DNA of 53,024 nucleotides from Fibrobacter succinogenes (GTDB lineage Bacteria > Fibrobacterota > Fibrobacteria > Fibrobacterales > Fibrobacteraceae): NCBI GenBank assembly GCA_902799745.1, contig CADCBQ010000018.1, forward strand, positions 52,987-106,010, written 5' to 3'. Shown here piece after piece: positions 7,401 to 16,600 of the stretch. Positions within the stretch are counted from its first letter, which is position 1; the number at the start of each line of letters is the position of its first letter. Position numbers and translations under genes: made by a program. The notes below the pieces were generated by a model. The model made no database searches and was not told the DNA's origin. It worked only from the letters and a program-made list of their open reading frames with translations.

Positions 7401-8718
7401 TAATCAACCGGCGACAATCGTTGCTGAATACAACGATTATATTCAGGCCAAGTATGCTCCGGTGTATTTCCGCGCTGCACCGGTGCAGATTCCTGTGTTT
7501 GCCGATGTATTCGATGTGCGTGGAACGCTCTCTTCAAAAGAACTTGCTATACCGGAACCGTACTTTAGTATGGAAAAGGAATACCTAGATGGTATTGCAG
7601 ATTCTGTTGCTGTGTATTATGATCGCCCGCTCCATAAGGATTCCTTGCCGGCCAAACTCTGCATTTTGTGGGATTCGGCCTCTGCAGAATTGCACAACCC
7701 ATTTGCCGAAGATTTGTCGACATTGCCGAGAGATACGTCGGTTGCTTGTAACGAGCTGATATCGGTCGGTGCCAAGAATGTGGATTGCTCTGATGGCGAA
7801 TATTGCTCCAACAAGATCACCGTTGGCGGCCTCAAGTTGTCAAATGGTGTAAAGACTGCTGGTGTAGGAAAAGTTTATTCTTATTCCTCGTTCGAGGATA
7901 AGGGTAAGAATGTCAAACAAGGCTTTGGCGCTTCGTTGATCGACCGCGTCGCTCCTGTTCTAGTGCAGGCCAGTGTCAACAAGCTTGAAAAAGGAAACCT
8001 CAGTTTCAATAGCTTGGAAATTCAGCTTTCCGAGCCGGTCCAGTTACTTGCTCTTGAAAATGCAAATGTGGGCCTGGATTTCTACCTGAATTCGGCAGGC
8101 AAGAAATCGGGCTATGCCTCCGCTGTCGAAAAAACTGCTAATGTGGTAACTGCAGCGATTGAACCGTCGATCGTTACTGAAAACGGGAAAACCTATATCC
8201 GCAGCATGTACCGCACCAAGGATCTTTCTCCGGCAGCAGGTGACTATGTGCGCCTCTCTGGCAATTTGGCCAATGTGATTTGGTCCGATGTCGCAGACAT
8301 TGGTTCCGCAAGTGCAGAATCCTTGCGCTCCAACGAAGATGCCGGTTACTATTGGAATGCTCCTACCGGTTACGATGAAACCAAGCGCTTGCCTTCGCCG
8401 TGGGTACTCGTGCTTAAGTCCGAAGATGTCGGTGGCGATAACGGTGAAGGCGGAGAAGGTAAGGATATCCGCTCGGATGAAGATGAAATATTTGCCGACC
8501 CCTCGTTCCGTGTCAAGATGGTTGGGCCGTTCCAGTTTGCTATCGTGATGGACGAGTCTGTTCCGGCGACGGTGAAATCGTATGCCGTTATGGATTTGCA
8601 GGGCCGAGTCGTAAAGAAGGGTAAAATTACCTCGAGCGAAACGGTTGTGCCGGCATTGAGCAAGGGTTCTTATGTGGTAAAGGTGGGCCTCGGCTTCCGC
8701 CATGTGAACCTTCACTAA
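4405..8718 (+). CDS. Fibro-slime domain surface protein with T9SS-like C-terminal domain
   Basis: The 1437-residue protein has a signal peptide ending SFA near residue 22. Two related beta-sandwich-like units follow: one opening VQIPDSWSTPYIMVDG, the second VMIPPEMEDWMSSVPMISLDGG. The fibro-slime (PA14-like) domain has core GDDDIWVFVDNKLAVDIGG at about residue 549 and DLDIFFCDRRTTMSN near 595. The Asp pair is the likely Ca2+/glycan site by analogy with PA14 flocculins. Long Ig-like units fill residues 700-1340, and the last 75 residues resemble a T9SS sorting domain (VMDLQGRVVKKG). The ATG at 4405 is 7 nt after AAGGGAG and is preferred to the GTG at 4399. Proteins of this family are linked to cellulose adhesion in F. 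succinogenes; here it is the last gene of a three-gene operon. Confidence 0.85.
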   Translation: MKKILFSVLFALVGVQNSFALNCEGKIHVQIPDSWSTPYIMVDGTKTVLPANSKVNGWYVLDALKYGGQYAQKFLFMKGDFYDPGITTKDYNVNGGIDGWSQMDAFTCDILATGDVYIYEHPAAPGKTVVSSNPPDAKYFFVMIPPEMEDWMSSVPMISLDGGQTGKPMTAVGDMCGWYSYVFFNEEITDDVVLFRDDDLDREDMIGVNGNWETSAKAQPIPLGMIFNMGVDSLFFVPDDAQKTNADGYYYSAAEVDGIEGVCSYTMAAIIYDTDAELHPFFSCYSPGGEGCQMGAQDVSRQEAAEYINACIGVYQGLVESNLDPATKKPTLSTKGKKCFKDAKYFNQMFTYTENVNEKSCFDMPFHRSQDGKWEFDSDFYHSPGANGPGGFYPAEQNDDAIILAADPSQKPIEQARHKRVAEGPVFYGPAFREIDPDEGAPKIDILCNGPGWNKGIDCEGMFSTGSDEEFAFAVDFVGGNASTCVLGWSCPQSAPTGWHYFKEGTDTEVDPNSSYASYRWTADRNQHYCFESHAKFTHKPGLSFSFRGDDDIWVFVDNKLAVDIGGTHLAAPGYVDLDNFTGASGKLEVGNQYDLDIFFCDRRTTMSNVRIKTNMYIQQKSAINVRGTKNKNNPAETSYQVCYTKSGDGSCASTMAGENNEVIICDTGIVDVGLPISYTLVQGNSVSSPAVPGFENVSTPGVYKCGVDLTNLASPKVDKDKMCLGGGRYTLFMNIDGKSKKVATFRISGEVDVVYANAVAKDTNGVEIPGGKFTPKTSALAGEMVPVYISSVAPGEAVASGLEVFPVDAVGVAYTLSYDKSTNVYAKTVDPATGTESFVKLTSGQPLMIGPSGVDTVYVTVSAEDMTSALKTVSIGVSGRANVLTINFCLAQITFVEKIPGAGENAKAVQGMVSNADGTYDELWTGSIYDLYLAVLKPNADGTYSPCMEECNGLTIHKGVGTSPKIDFIPEEVTFENGFATISIRSLTNYRWDTDPAINQPATIVAEYNDYIQAKYAPVYFRAAPVQIPVFADVFDVRGTLSSKELAIPEPYFSMEKEYLDGIADSVAVYYDRPLHKDSLPAKLCILWDSASAELHNPFAEDLSTLPRDTSVACNELISVGAKNVDCSDGEYCSNKITVGGLKLSNGVKTAGVGKVYSYSSFEDKGKNVKQGFGASLIDRVAPVLVQASVNKLEKGNLSFNSLEIQLSEPVQLLALENANVGLDFYLNSAGKKSGYASAVEKTANVVTAAIEPSIVTENGKTYIRSMYRTKDLSPAAGDYVRLSGNLANVIWSDVADIGSASAESLRSNEDAGYYWNAPTGYDETKRLPSPWVLVLKSEDVGGDNGEGGEGKDIRSDEDEIFADPSFRVKMVGPFQFAIVMDESVPATVKSYAVMDLQGRVVKKGKITSSETVVPALSKGSYVVKVGLGFRHVNLH

Positions 8719-8733
8719 TTAAAAAACAAAGTG

Positions 8734-8762
8734 AAAAGATGTAACAGCTGTTACATCTTTTT
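8734..8762 (+). terminator. Intrinsic terminator of the 2466-8718 operon
   Basis: A 14-bp perfect palindrome, AAAAGATGTAACAG followed directly by its complement, ends in a T run. A functional loop of about four bases would form at its centre. Confidence 0.85.
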
Positions 8763-8791
8763 GCTTTTTTGAATTACCTTGTAAAAAATAT

Positions 8792-8823
8792 CTTGCGTTG
8801 CGTAAACATTTCATATATATTTA
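8792..8823 (+). promoter_or_regulatory. Bacteroidota-type promoter of the short fibro-slime gene
   Basis: CTTG (8792-8795), 20 nt, then TATATTTA (8816-8823): one mismatch to each half of TTTG-N19-21-TAnnTTTG. The predicted leader is about 28 nt and ends in the Shine-Dalgarno AGGAGG. Confidence 0.6.
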
Positions 8824-8856
8824 CGTTGTCCATTATGGGAAATTAGGAGGAATAAT

Positions 8857-11007
8857 ATGAACAAATGGTCGATTTTTGCCTGTTCCGCTTTGGTGTGTTC
8901 TGCGGCATGGGCTGGTCCGAAACAATTCAATGTGCTGATTCCGACTGATATGGAAGAATGGCTTGCGGCTGTTCCGATGATCAGCTTGGATGGCGGCAAA
9001 ACGGCTGTGCCTATGAAGGCCAATCCGGATAGGTGCGGCTGGTTCTCGTACACGTATGCCGATGGCCCGGTTTCGGATAGCGTGTTGCTTGTCAGGGATG
9101 ATGATGATGCTCGCGAAGACATGCTCGGCGTGAACGGCAACTGGGAAACGGCAGCCTCGCCGACGCCGATTCCTTTGGGAATGGTTTTTGAATTGTATGG
9201 GCGAGATACCTTGTACTTTGTGGCCGATGAGGCTCAGAAGACAACCGAAGGTGGTTGGTACGAAGACGCATCTCTCGTTGACGGTATCGAAGGTGTTTGC
9301 TCTTATGTGGTTTCGACAATCATTTACGACACTGACGCTAATCTGCATCCGGCGTTCTCCTGCTATTCTCAGGGCGGAGAAGGTTGCCAGTTCGGTGTAC
9401 CGGGGGTTGATACCACGACGGCACTCACGGCTGTGAACGAATGTATTGGCGTGATTCAGGGTGTTGTAGAAACTACGTTGGATCCGACAACGAAAAAACC
9501 GAAATTGACTTCCAGAGGCAAAAAATGCTTTATTGATGAAAGGTACTTTGACCAGCTGTTCAATTACACCGCGGGTGTGAACGAAAAGACTTGCTATGAC
9601 CTGCCGCTGTCGCGTACAGAGAATGGTTGGTGGTCCTTTATTTCCGATTTCTACACTTCGCCCCATACGAAGACTCAGGGTGGGTACTTCCCGGTAGAAG
9701 GTAAAACCGATGATGATGTTCTATTGGCCGATCCTTCTCAATCCCCTGTTCCTGTCGCTCGTACTTTGCGCGATGCAGAAGGTCCGGTGTTCTATGGTCC
9801 TTCGCTTAGAAAGCTCGATTCTCTTGAGGGTGTTCCCGTATTTGATTTGTTGTGCAAAGGCCCGGGTTGGAGCAAGGGGCACGACTGTGAAGGAAAGTTT
9901 GCCGATGGCTATACTACGGAAGAATTTGTAGCAGGCGTTTATCCGGCGGCTACTTGTGTGCTGGGCTGGAGTTGTCCTGATTCTGCTCCCGAAGGTTGGC
10001 AATTCTATAAAGAAGGTACGGAAACTCCGGTGCAGACTGCTTCTGGGCCTGAAACAGGAGCTTCCTCTCGTTGGACGGGAACGCGTAATCACCATTTCTG
10101 CCAGGAATCGCATACCAAGTTTATCCAGAAGCCGGGGCTGCGCTTTAGTGTTCGCGGTAGCGACGATATCTGGGTGTTTATCGATAACAAATTGGCGATA
10201 GACTTGGGTGGCGTCCACATGGATGCTCCGGGTTATGTAGACCTTGATGCGTTCGCTGGTGCAAGCGGTAAGCTCGTAACAGGCCAACAGTACGACTTGG
10301 ATATCTTCTTCTGCGACCGTCGCACCACCATGAGCAATCTTCAGATTAGAACGAACATGTATTTGGCAAGCGGAACGAGAAGTACTATTTCGACAAAGGG
10401 AAAAAAGAATCCGTCTAATCCGACTGAAACCGAATTCTGTATGTGTTACACGAAGTCTGGTAATGGCGGCTGTGGGTCTGCAACTTCTGCAACAGACGAA
10501 ACGGTCTATTGCTGCGAAGATCCTGAAATGACCACGTTGCCGATTTCGTATACTTTGGTCCTTGGCACAACAATCAACGGCACTACTGTAGAAGGTCTTG
10601 ATAAAGTTTCTACTCCGGGTGTTTATAAGGGTGGCATAGACCTTACGAATTTCAGTTTGCCCAAGATTGATCAGTCTAAGATGACTTTGCCGGACGGTTA
10701 TTATACGCTCTTTGCGACTGTCGATGGCAAGACTGTGAAGCTGACTTCGTTCCGTATTGGTACTGATGCCATCAAGACGAGTCCTCGTCTGGTTCGTCCG
10801 AACCTCATGGCGATGAGCTTTGCTCCGTCTACGCTCACGATTTCTGTGTCCGCTTCGACAAACGCCAAGTTCGCCGTGATGGATCTACAGGGCCGCGTGG
10901 TGCGTCAGGGCGCGCTCGCTGGTGCTGAAACGGTGGTGCCGAACCTCAAACCTGGTTCATACATCGTGAAGGTCGCCCGCGAAACCCGCCGCGTGACCGT
11001 GCGTTAA
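8857..11007 (+). CDS. Short fibro-slime domain protein with T9SS-like C-terminal domain
   Basis: This 716-residue paralogue begins with a signal peptide (cleavage near AAWA, residue 20). It lacks the first N-terminal unit of the larger paralogues and starts directly with the VLIPTDMEEWLAAVPMISLDGG unit. The fibro-slime core is GSDDIWVFIDNKLAIDLGG at about residue 434, with DLDIFFCDRRTTMSN near 487. After the domain that contains STPGVYKGGIDLTNF it ends at once in a T9SS-like module (FAVMDLQGRVVRQG, then GSYIVKV and a basic tail). It is therefore the minimal version of the architecture, without the long Ig-like region. AGGAGG 6 nt before the ATG fixes the start. It has its own promoter and terminator signals. 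Confidence 0.85.
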   Translation: MNKWSIFACSALVCSAAWAGPKQFNVLIPTDMEEWLAAVPMISLDGGKTAVPMKANPDRCGWFSYTYADGPVSDSVLLVRDDDDAREDMLGVNGNWETAASPTPIPLGMVFELYGRDTLYFVADEAQKTTEGGWYEDASLVDGIEGVCSYVVSTIIYDTDANLHPAFSCYSQGGEGCQFGVPGVDTTTALTAVNECIGVIQGVVETTLDPTTKKPKLTSRGKKCFIDERYFDQLFNYTAGVNEKTCYDLPLSRTENGWWSFISDFYTSPHTKTQGGYFPVEGKTDDDVLLADPSQSPVPVARTLRDAEGPVFYGPSLRKLDSLEGVPVFDLLCKGPGWSKGHDCEGKFADGYTTEEFVAGVYPAATCVLGWSCPDSAPEGWQFYKEGTETPVQTASGPETGASSRWTGTRNHHFCQESHTKFIQKPGLRFSVRGSDDIWVFIDNKLAIDLGGVHMDAPGYVDLDAFAGASGKLVTGQQYDLDIFFCDRRTTMSNLQIRTNMYLASGTRSTISTKGKKNPSNPTETEFCMCYTKSGNGGCGSATSATDETVYCCEDPEMTTLPISYTLVLGTTINGTTVEGLDKVSTPGVYKGGIDLTNFSLPKIDQSKMTLPDGYYTLFATVDGKTVKLTSFRIGTDAIKTSPRLVRPNLMAMSFAPSTLTISVSASTNAKFAVMDLQGRVVRQGALAGAETVVPNLKPGSYIVKVARETRRVTVR

Positions 11008-11035
11008 GTCATGCTGAACTTGGTTCAGCATCAGC
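11007..11035. repeat. 29-nt dispersed palindromic repeat, copy 2
   Basis: Identical to the copy at 1542-1570; palindrome at 11011-11031. It fills nearly the whole gap between two convergent genes (stops at 11007 and 11040), so its hairpin could end transcripts from both sides. Confidence 0.85.
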
Positions 11036-11039
11036 ATTC

Positions 11040-12425
11040 CTACTTAAGCTTCTTAAGTTCATGCCAAAGCATGGCGAGTCCAATGAAAGCCGCACCTGTA
11101 TCGGCAATGGGCTGCGCCATGAATACGCCCTTCAGCTCAAAGAAATGGGGCAGTATCAGCAAGAACGGAATAAGTAAAATCACTTGACGGCAAGCGTTCA
11201 GGAACATAGCTCTGAACGCTTTTCCTGTACCTTGGAAAAAGTTCCCCGACACCATGCCGAAGGGAATCATAAAGAAGGCTGCGGCGAAAATGCGCATGGC
11301 CCAGGCCGACAGCTTGATGAGTTCAGGATCGTTCGGTGCGAACGGTGCAACGAAGGTTTCTGCCTGCCACATGAGAATGCCCCAAGTCACGAACATGAAT
11401 CCGCCCGCGTAAATGAAGGCGAACTTGAGCGTTGCCTTGACGCGGTTGTTCAGGCGTGCGCCGTAGTTGTAGCCGATAATTGGCTGCGTGCCGTGAACGA
11501 ATCCGAGAAGCGGCAAAATGATAATCGAAATAATGCTGTTGGTGATTCCGAAAGCGGAAATCGCCATGTCGCCTCCGGAAAGCGCACCCGTCGTCTTGAC
11601 GCTGATGTTTCCGTAAGTGGTCAAACTCCAAGCCAAAATCGCGTTCATTAGGCTGTTGCAAATCTGCATCACGGAAGGCGGCAAACCGAGAATATAAATC
11701 TTGCGCACATAGGCGGCGCGCAACTTCATGTGGCGCCAGCGAATGCGAATGGGCGTGCCCTTCTTGATAAAGAATTGCGTAATCAAGGCCGAAGCCACCA
11801 ACTGCGAACTGATGGTTGCCCAGGCGGCGCCCTCGATACCCCAATGGAACTTCATAATAAAGAGGTAGTCGAGAATAATGTTCGTGACTGCACCCACGAT
11901 TTCGCGGAACATGGCGGTTTTGGGGTGACCCATCGAACGGATAAAGTGGTTCATGCCCGGGGCGATTGTCTGGAAGGCTGCTCCGCACAAAATGATGCGC
12001 ATGTAGCTGCTGGCGACAGGCAGGGTCTGCTCGCTTGCGCCAAACAGCTTTAAGAGCGGCTCCATAAAGATTTCGCCCAGCGTGAACGCTCCAATTGCCA
12101 TCAGAATCAGGAGCGAAAAGGAATTGTTCAGAATGATGCTTGCCTGGATATACTTCTTTTGCCCGAGGCGAATCGCGAATAGCGTGTTGCCGCCTACGCC
12201 CACCATCATGGACATGGCCATCATGAACAGGAAAATCGGAAAACAGAGCGTAATGCCTGCAATGCCGAGACTGCCGACGCCTTGGCCCACAAAGAAACGG
12301 TCCACTACGTTGTAGAGGGCGTTCACCAGCATGCTGATGATGGCAGGAACCGAGAACTGCAAAACCAGTTTCGGGATACTTGCAGAACCAAAGGAATTTA
12401 GGCGCTCGGAATTCAGTTTAGACAT
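11040..12425 (-). CDS. MATE family efflux transporter
   Basis: The 461-residue protein has about 12 hydrophobic segments and MATE features: P-A-I-I-S-M-L-V-N-A-L-Y-N-V-V-D-R in helix 1 and the repeated halves with G-A-A-W-A-T near residue 205. MATE transporters export drugs or metabolites in exchange for Na+ or H+; the sequence is of the NorM/MepA type. On the minus strand TACATTTG ends 8 nt upstream of the ATG and no Shine-Dalgarno site is visible. The gene lies 33 bp from the end of the diguanylate cyclase gene on the same strand but seems to have its own start signal. Substrate unknown. Confidence 0.92.
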   Translation of the reverse strand: MSKLNSERLNSFGSASIPKLVLQFSVPAIISMLVNALYNVVDRFFVGQGVGSLGIAGITLCFPIFLFMMAMSMMVGVGGNTLFAIRLGQKKYIQASIILNNSFSLLILMAIGAFTLGEIFMEPLLKLFGASEQTLPVASSYMRIILCGAAFQTIAPGMNHFIRSMGHPKTAMFREIVGAVTNIILDYLFIMKFHWGIEGAAWATISSQLVASALITQFFIKKGTPIRIRWRHMKLRAAYVRKIYILGLPPSVMQICNSLMNAILAWSLTTYGNISVKTTGALSGGDMAISAFGITNSIISIIILPLLGFVHGTQPIIGYNYGARLNNRVKATLKFAFIYAGGFMFVTWGILMWQAETFVAPFAPNDPELIKLSAWAMRIFAAAFFMIPFGMVSGNFFQGTGKAFRAMFLNACRQVILLIPFLLILPHFFELKGVFMAQPIADTGAAFIGLAMLWHELKKLK

Positions 12426-12433
12426 TTCGGCGC

Positions 12434-12441
12434 CAAATGTA
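12434..12441 (-). promoter_or_regulatory. -7 element TACATTTG upstream of the MATE gene
   Basis: Read on the minus strand, TACATTTG fits TAnnTTTG exactly and ends 8 nt before the ATG. No Shine-Dalgarno sequence lies between. Confidence 0.5.
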
Positions 12442-12458
12442 GAATTTTTCTTTACAAT

Positions 12459-13337
12459 TTAAAAGGCTACCTGATTTCGGCCACCCTCTTTGGCCACATA
12501 AAGCAGGCGGTCGCATTCGGCAATCAAATCCTCGATTTTGCCGATATTTTCGCCCTGGCGGCTAGCAAGGCCTAAAGAAATGGTTACCGGGATAATCGTG
12601 TCTTTCCACGAAAAACGGTGGCTTTCGACCGCCGAGCGCAGGCGTTCGGCGCTCTTTTTGGCGTCTTCGGGGCCAATGCCGCCCAAAAGTAGCACGAATT
12701 CTTCGCCACCGTAACGGGCCAGTAGGTCAGATTCCCTTTTTTCTTCTTTAAGAATGCGGGCAATTTCTTTGAGGACCATGTCACCGCACTGGTGACCCCA
12801 GGTATCGTTCACGCGCTTAAAGTGGTCGGCATCGACCATGATCGCGTGAACGTAGTAATTGTTGCGGCGGGCGAGCGCGAGTTCGCCGAGGCTACGGTCT
12901 ATAAATGTACGGCGGTTGCTGATCTTGGTCAGCGGATCCATGGTCGCGGCCTCGTAGAGTTCGCGGTCAAAAGCTTCTTCGCTTGCGTCCTTGAAGTCAA
13001 CTTTCAGCACCATTTTGCCAATTTGCAGGCGGTTGTGGTCTTCGAGCTTGCAGTCGCTGATGGGCGAGCCGTCGACAAAGGTCCCGTTAGTGCTCCCCAG
13101 GTCTTTTACGGTAACGTCGACCCCGTCGAAGGTGACGGCGCAGTGCCTGCGGCTCACCAGTTCGTCGTCGAGTCGAATATCGGCGTCTTGACCTCGGCCG
13201 AGTACGACTGTTCCCTTTTCAAGCGGAATTTGCTTGAACTGATTCTGTGGGTAAAGCACAATCAGGTGCGGCCGCATCTGGGCGATGGGTAGCTTGATGG
13301 TGTTTCCGCTGGCAATCGTTCGGTCCATGTCTTGCAT
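12459..13337 (-). CDS. FHA-GGDEF protein, probable diguanylate cyclase
   Basis: This 292-residue cytoplasmic protein has an FHA domain at residues about 30-110 (LGRGQDADI, S-R-R-H at 62-65, GSTNGTFVDG at 81-90) and a GGDEF domain at about 130-290. The active-site loop is GGEEF at 210-214, and an allosteric I-site RESD at 201-204 lies five residues before it, so it should make c-di-GMP and be product-inhibited. The FHA module binds phosphothreonine and probably sets location or activity through a Ser/Thr kinase (family knowledge). The ATG at 13337, 5 nt after GGAG, is preferred to the GTG two codons upstream. It is transcribed away from the fibro-slime gene at 13637, leaving a shared 299-bp promoter region. 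Confidence 0.92.
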   Translation of the reverse strand: MQDMDRTIASGNTIKLPIAQMRPHLIVLYPQNQFKQIPLEKGTVVLGRGQDADIRLDDELVSRRHCAVTFDGVDVTVKDLGSTNGTFVDGSPISDCKLEDHNRLQIGKMVLKVDFKDASEEAFDRELYEAATMDPLTKISNRRTFIDRSLGELALARRNNYYVHAIMVDADHFKRVNDTWGHQCGDMVLKEIARILKEEKRESDLLARYGGEEFVLLLGGIGPEDAKKSAERLRSAVESHRFSWKDTIIPVTISLGLASRQGENIGKIEDLIAECDRLLYVAKEGGRNQVAF

Positions 13338-13636
13338 AAGCACTCCGGGTTACTTGAAAAGTTAGTAAAACCGTCCCCGATTTAATCGCGAAAACGCTTG
13401 CCGAAATATCGAAAATGCTCAAACTGAGGAAAAGTTTTGTTTACCAAGTCGCGAAATTCAAAAGATTTCCAAAGATTTGCGTATTTTTTTGACTTGTTTA
13501 CGGTTTGAAGTAAATGTGTAAATAAAAATACAGAAAAAAATCTCCTTTTTAGGGTATTTTAGAATAGATTTACATAGGTTTCTGGCGTCCTAAAAAGACG
13601 GGGTTTTTTTGGGTACGCCAATTGGAAGGAAGTCAT
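13338..13636. other. AT-rich divergent intergenic region
   Basis: No gene fits here. It separates the diguanylate cyclase gene (minus) from a large fibro-slime gene (plus). It contains long A and T runs, a candidate plus-strand -7 element TAGATTTA at 13565-13572 and, 10 nt later, a leader hairpin (TGGCGT at 13583-13588 with ACGCCA at 13615-13620) that ends 3 nt before the Shine-Dalgarno site GGAAGG. No clear -33 element. Confidence 0.5.
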
Positions 13637-16600
13637 ATGAAGAGAAAAACAGAGATTTCTTGGTGGAAATTGGTCGTGTTTGGCTGCGTGCTTTTTGCTG
13701 GTGTGCAAAACGCAATCGCCGCTTGTGCAGGTACTTTGCATTTTAAGAAACCTGATGATTGGCCAAGGAACTTTTACATCGCCATGAATAATATTGATGC
13801 CCTTGTTACGGCGTCATATTATAATGCAGCAACCGGGTATTATGAATACGATCTGGCCGATGCTGGTGGCGAAAACATCGAAACCTCTTTTGCCATTGAA
13901 TCGTCAAAGTCGGTTCCGATGAATTACGTTCTAGCCAATGTATGGAATGGTTCGATTTCGAACGATGCGAATTACGTTAAAAACAATCGTAATTTTAGGT
14001 GCCCTGGCGCAGGAAAAGACATTTATGTGTTAGAGGATCCGAAAAAGCCGGGTACGGTTCTGACGGCGGGTATCGAGCCTGATATCAAGTATCTCTATGT
14101 CTTGGTTCCCGATGACGAAGCCTGGAAGTCTACCGTTCCGATGTGGTCGGGCGATGGAACGTTTGAAAGTGGCACGCCGTTGATGGTGGATCCCAATATG
14201 TGTGGATGGTACTATGCGGTCTTTATGAATGGGGAAGAAGCCGATGCGAACAGCTTCATTATTTTTAAGGATGACGATGTAGACTTGGAAGATGCTATTG
14301 GTATGGATGGCTGGCAAGCGGAAGTCTTGGCGCCGATTCCGTTGTCGGTGATTTTTAGCTCGCTCGGATCTAATAAGGTTTACTATATCGCCGACCCTGA
14401 AAAGGCCGAAGAATTGGGCGTTTCCCCAATGTCTATTGTTGACCCGCAGGTTGAAGGAAACTGCACCTATAAGTTGGCTGCCTTCATTTACGATACTGAT
14501 GCCAATATGCATGGTGCCTTTACGTGCGATGCTTATCCGCAGGTGGCTTCGAATGGATGTTATTCGGCAACGGCGAAGTATAACTATCCGGGAGCTGGCG
14601 CCGTCAATAGTGTGCCCTGTATCGGTGTGACCACGGGTATCGTGAATAGCATTTTGGATCCGACGACGAAAAAGCCGACTTACAATGCGTCTAGCGGTTG
14701 CTTTGTTTCTGCAGAAGCGTTCAATGTCATGTTTGAAGAAACCGCCGGTGTTAACGTAAAGCATTGCCGCGATGTCACCTTTAGCCAGACCAAGGATGGC
14801 ATGTGGGAATATGACAGCTATAACGAGCCTACGGGTGCTTTTACCCCGTTGAATGACCTCATTACGGATCCGACCTGCACGGGTGATTGTAAAAAGGCTG
14901 CATATCCTAGACCCGGTAAGGGTAACGTGCGCTATGGCGTGGGCCAAGAGGGCCAAACTCCGACTCAGAATGGTATTTCTCGCAAGGCGCAACAGACTCT
15001 TGGCATGGTTACGGACTGGTCTGCAATTGAACCGACGACGAAATTCCCCTATATTGACCTGTATCCGGTTTCTGATGGCGAATTCAGCAGTGGTACCGAA
15101 CCCAACGTTTACGATAATACCACATGGGATTTGCGTGTCGAAAATGATAACAACCAGATGTTCTGCTTTGAATCGCACGCCAACTTTACCTACCGTGCCG
15201 GTATGCAGTTCATGTTCCGTGGTGACGATGACATTTGGGTGTTTATCGACAACAAGCTTGCCGTGGACCTTGGTGGTACCCATTTGGCTGCTCCGGGCTA
15301 CGTAAAGCTGGATACGTTAAAGGGTGCTTCCGGTAATTCGCTTACTCCTGGTGAAACCTACGATATCGACATCTTCTTCTGCGACCGCCGTACCGACATG
15401 AGTAACGTGCGTATCAAGACGAACATGTACATCCAGCAGAAGACCGCTATTACGTCGAAGGGTAAAAAGGTTGCGGGAAATCCGTCCGAAACGGACTATA
15501 CCCTTTGCTTTACAAGGACCGGTGATGGCTCTTGCGATGCGGCTGCCGTCGGTATCGGTGAAAAGCAGACCTATTGTGGCGATACCCTTGCTGCCGAAAT
15601 TGCGGCGGGTCGCATTGTGGCGACTTACACGCTTGTGAATGGTAAGAAGAACGGCGAAAATGTGGTGCCCGGGTTTGAAAACGTGGGTACGCCGGGCGTT
15701 TATAAGGGCGGTATCGACTTGACGAACTTTGGCTTGCCCAAGATTGACAAGGCTAAACTCCAGTTGCCGGGCGGTTATTACACCTTGTTCGTGAACATCG
15801 AAGGCAAGTCCGCAAAGGTGCTTAGCTTTAAGACCACGGGTGAAGTGGATGTCATTTACATGGATGGCGAAGCCATTTCTGTGAATGAAGAAACGGGCGA
15901 AGTGACATCGAAGGGTAACTACACTTTGCAGACTTCGGCAATGGGCGGTGAACTTGTGCCGGTCTATATTTCGAACGTGGCCCCGCCTGACGAAGGTTCC
16001 GGTTCTTCCAAGTTGCAGATTTTCCCGGATGATGCTGCGAAGATGACTTATTCGCTTTCTTACAGTAGTTATATGCATGTGTACGAAAAAATCGTAGACC
16101 CTGCTACGGGTGCAGAAGGCTATTCTCCGCTTCGTCCGGGTGCTCAGCGCCAGATTGGTGATTCGGGTGTTGATACTGTGTATGCAACTGTAGAAATGGA
16201 AGACTTGCAGGAACCGATTACGCCGTTTACTATTAGCGTGGCCGGTAGAGAAAATGCAATGACCATTTACTACTACTTGCCGCAGATTACCTTTATCGAA
16301 AAGATCCCGGATCCGGGTGAAAACCCCAAGTCTGTTACGGGTCAATCTCGTCAAGCCGATGGCTCTTACGAAGAAAACTGGGTCGGTTCCATTTACGAAA
16401 TGTACCTTGCCATTGTAAGGCCTAACCCGGACGGCACCTTTAGCCAGTGCTTGGAAGAATGTAATGGCCTTGTGATTCATAAGGGTGTTGCGACTTCTCC
16501 GAAGATTGACTTTATTCCGGATTCTGCCGTATTCTATAATGGTTACGCCACGATTTCGATTCGTTCGCTCGTGAAGTACCGTTGGGATCTGAACCCGGCT

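Noticed and set aside
13586..13610. Small hairpin CGTC/GACG plus T run as a terminator or attenuator before the fibro-slime gene at 13637
   Set aside because: The stem is only 4 bp and lies within the leader of the gene; a larger alternative stem fits better. Too weak to call a terminator.
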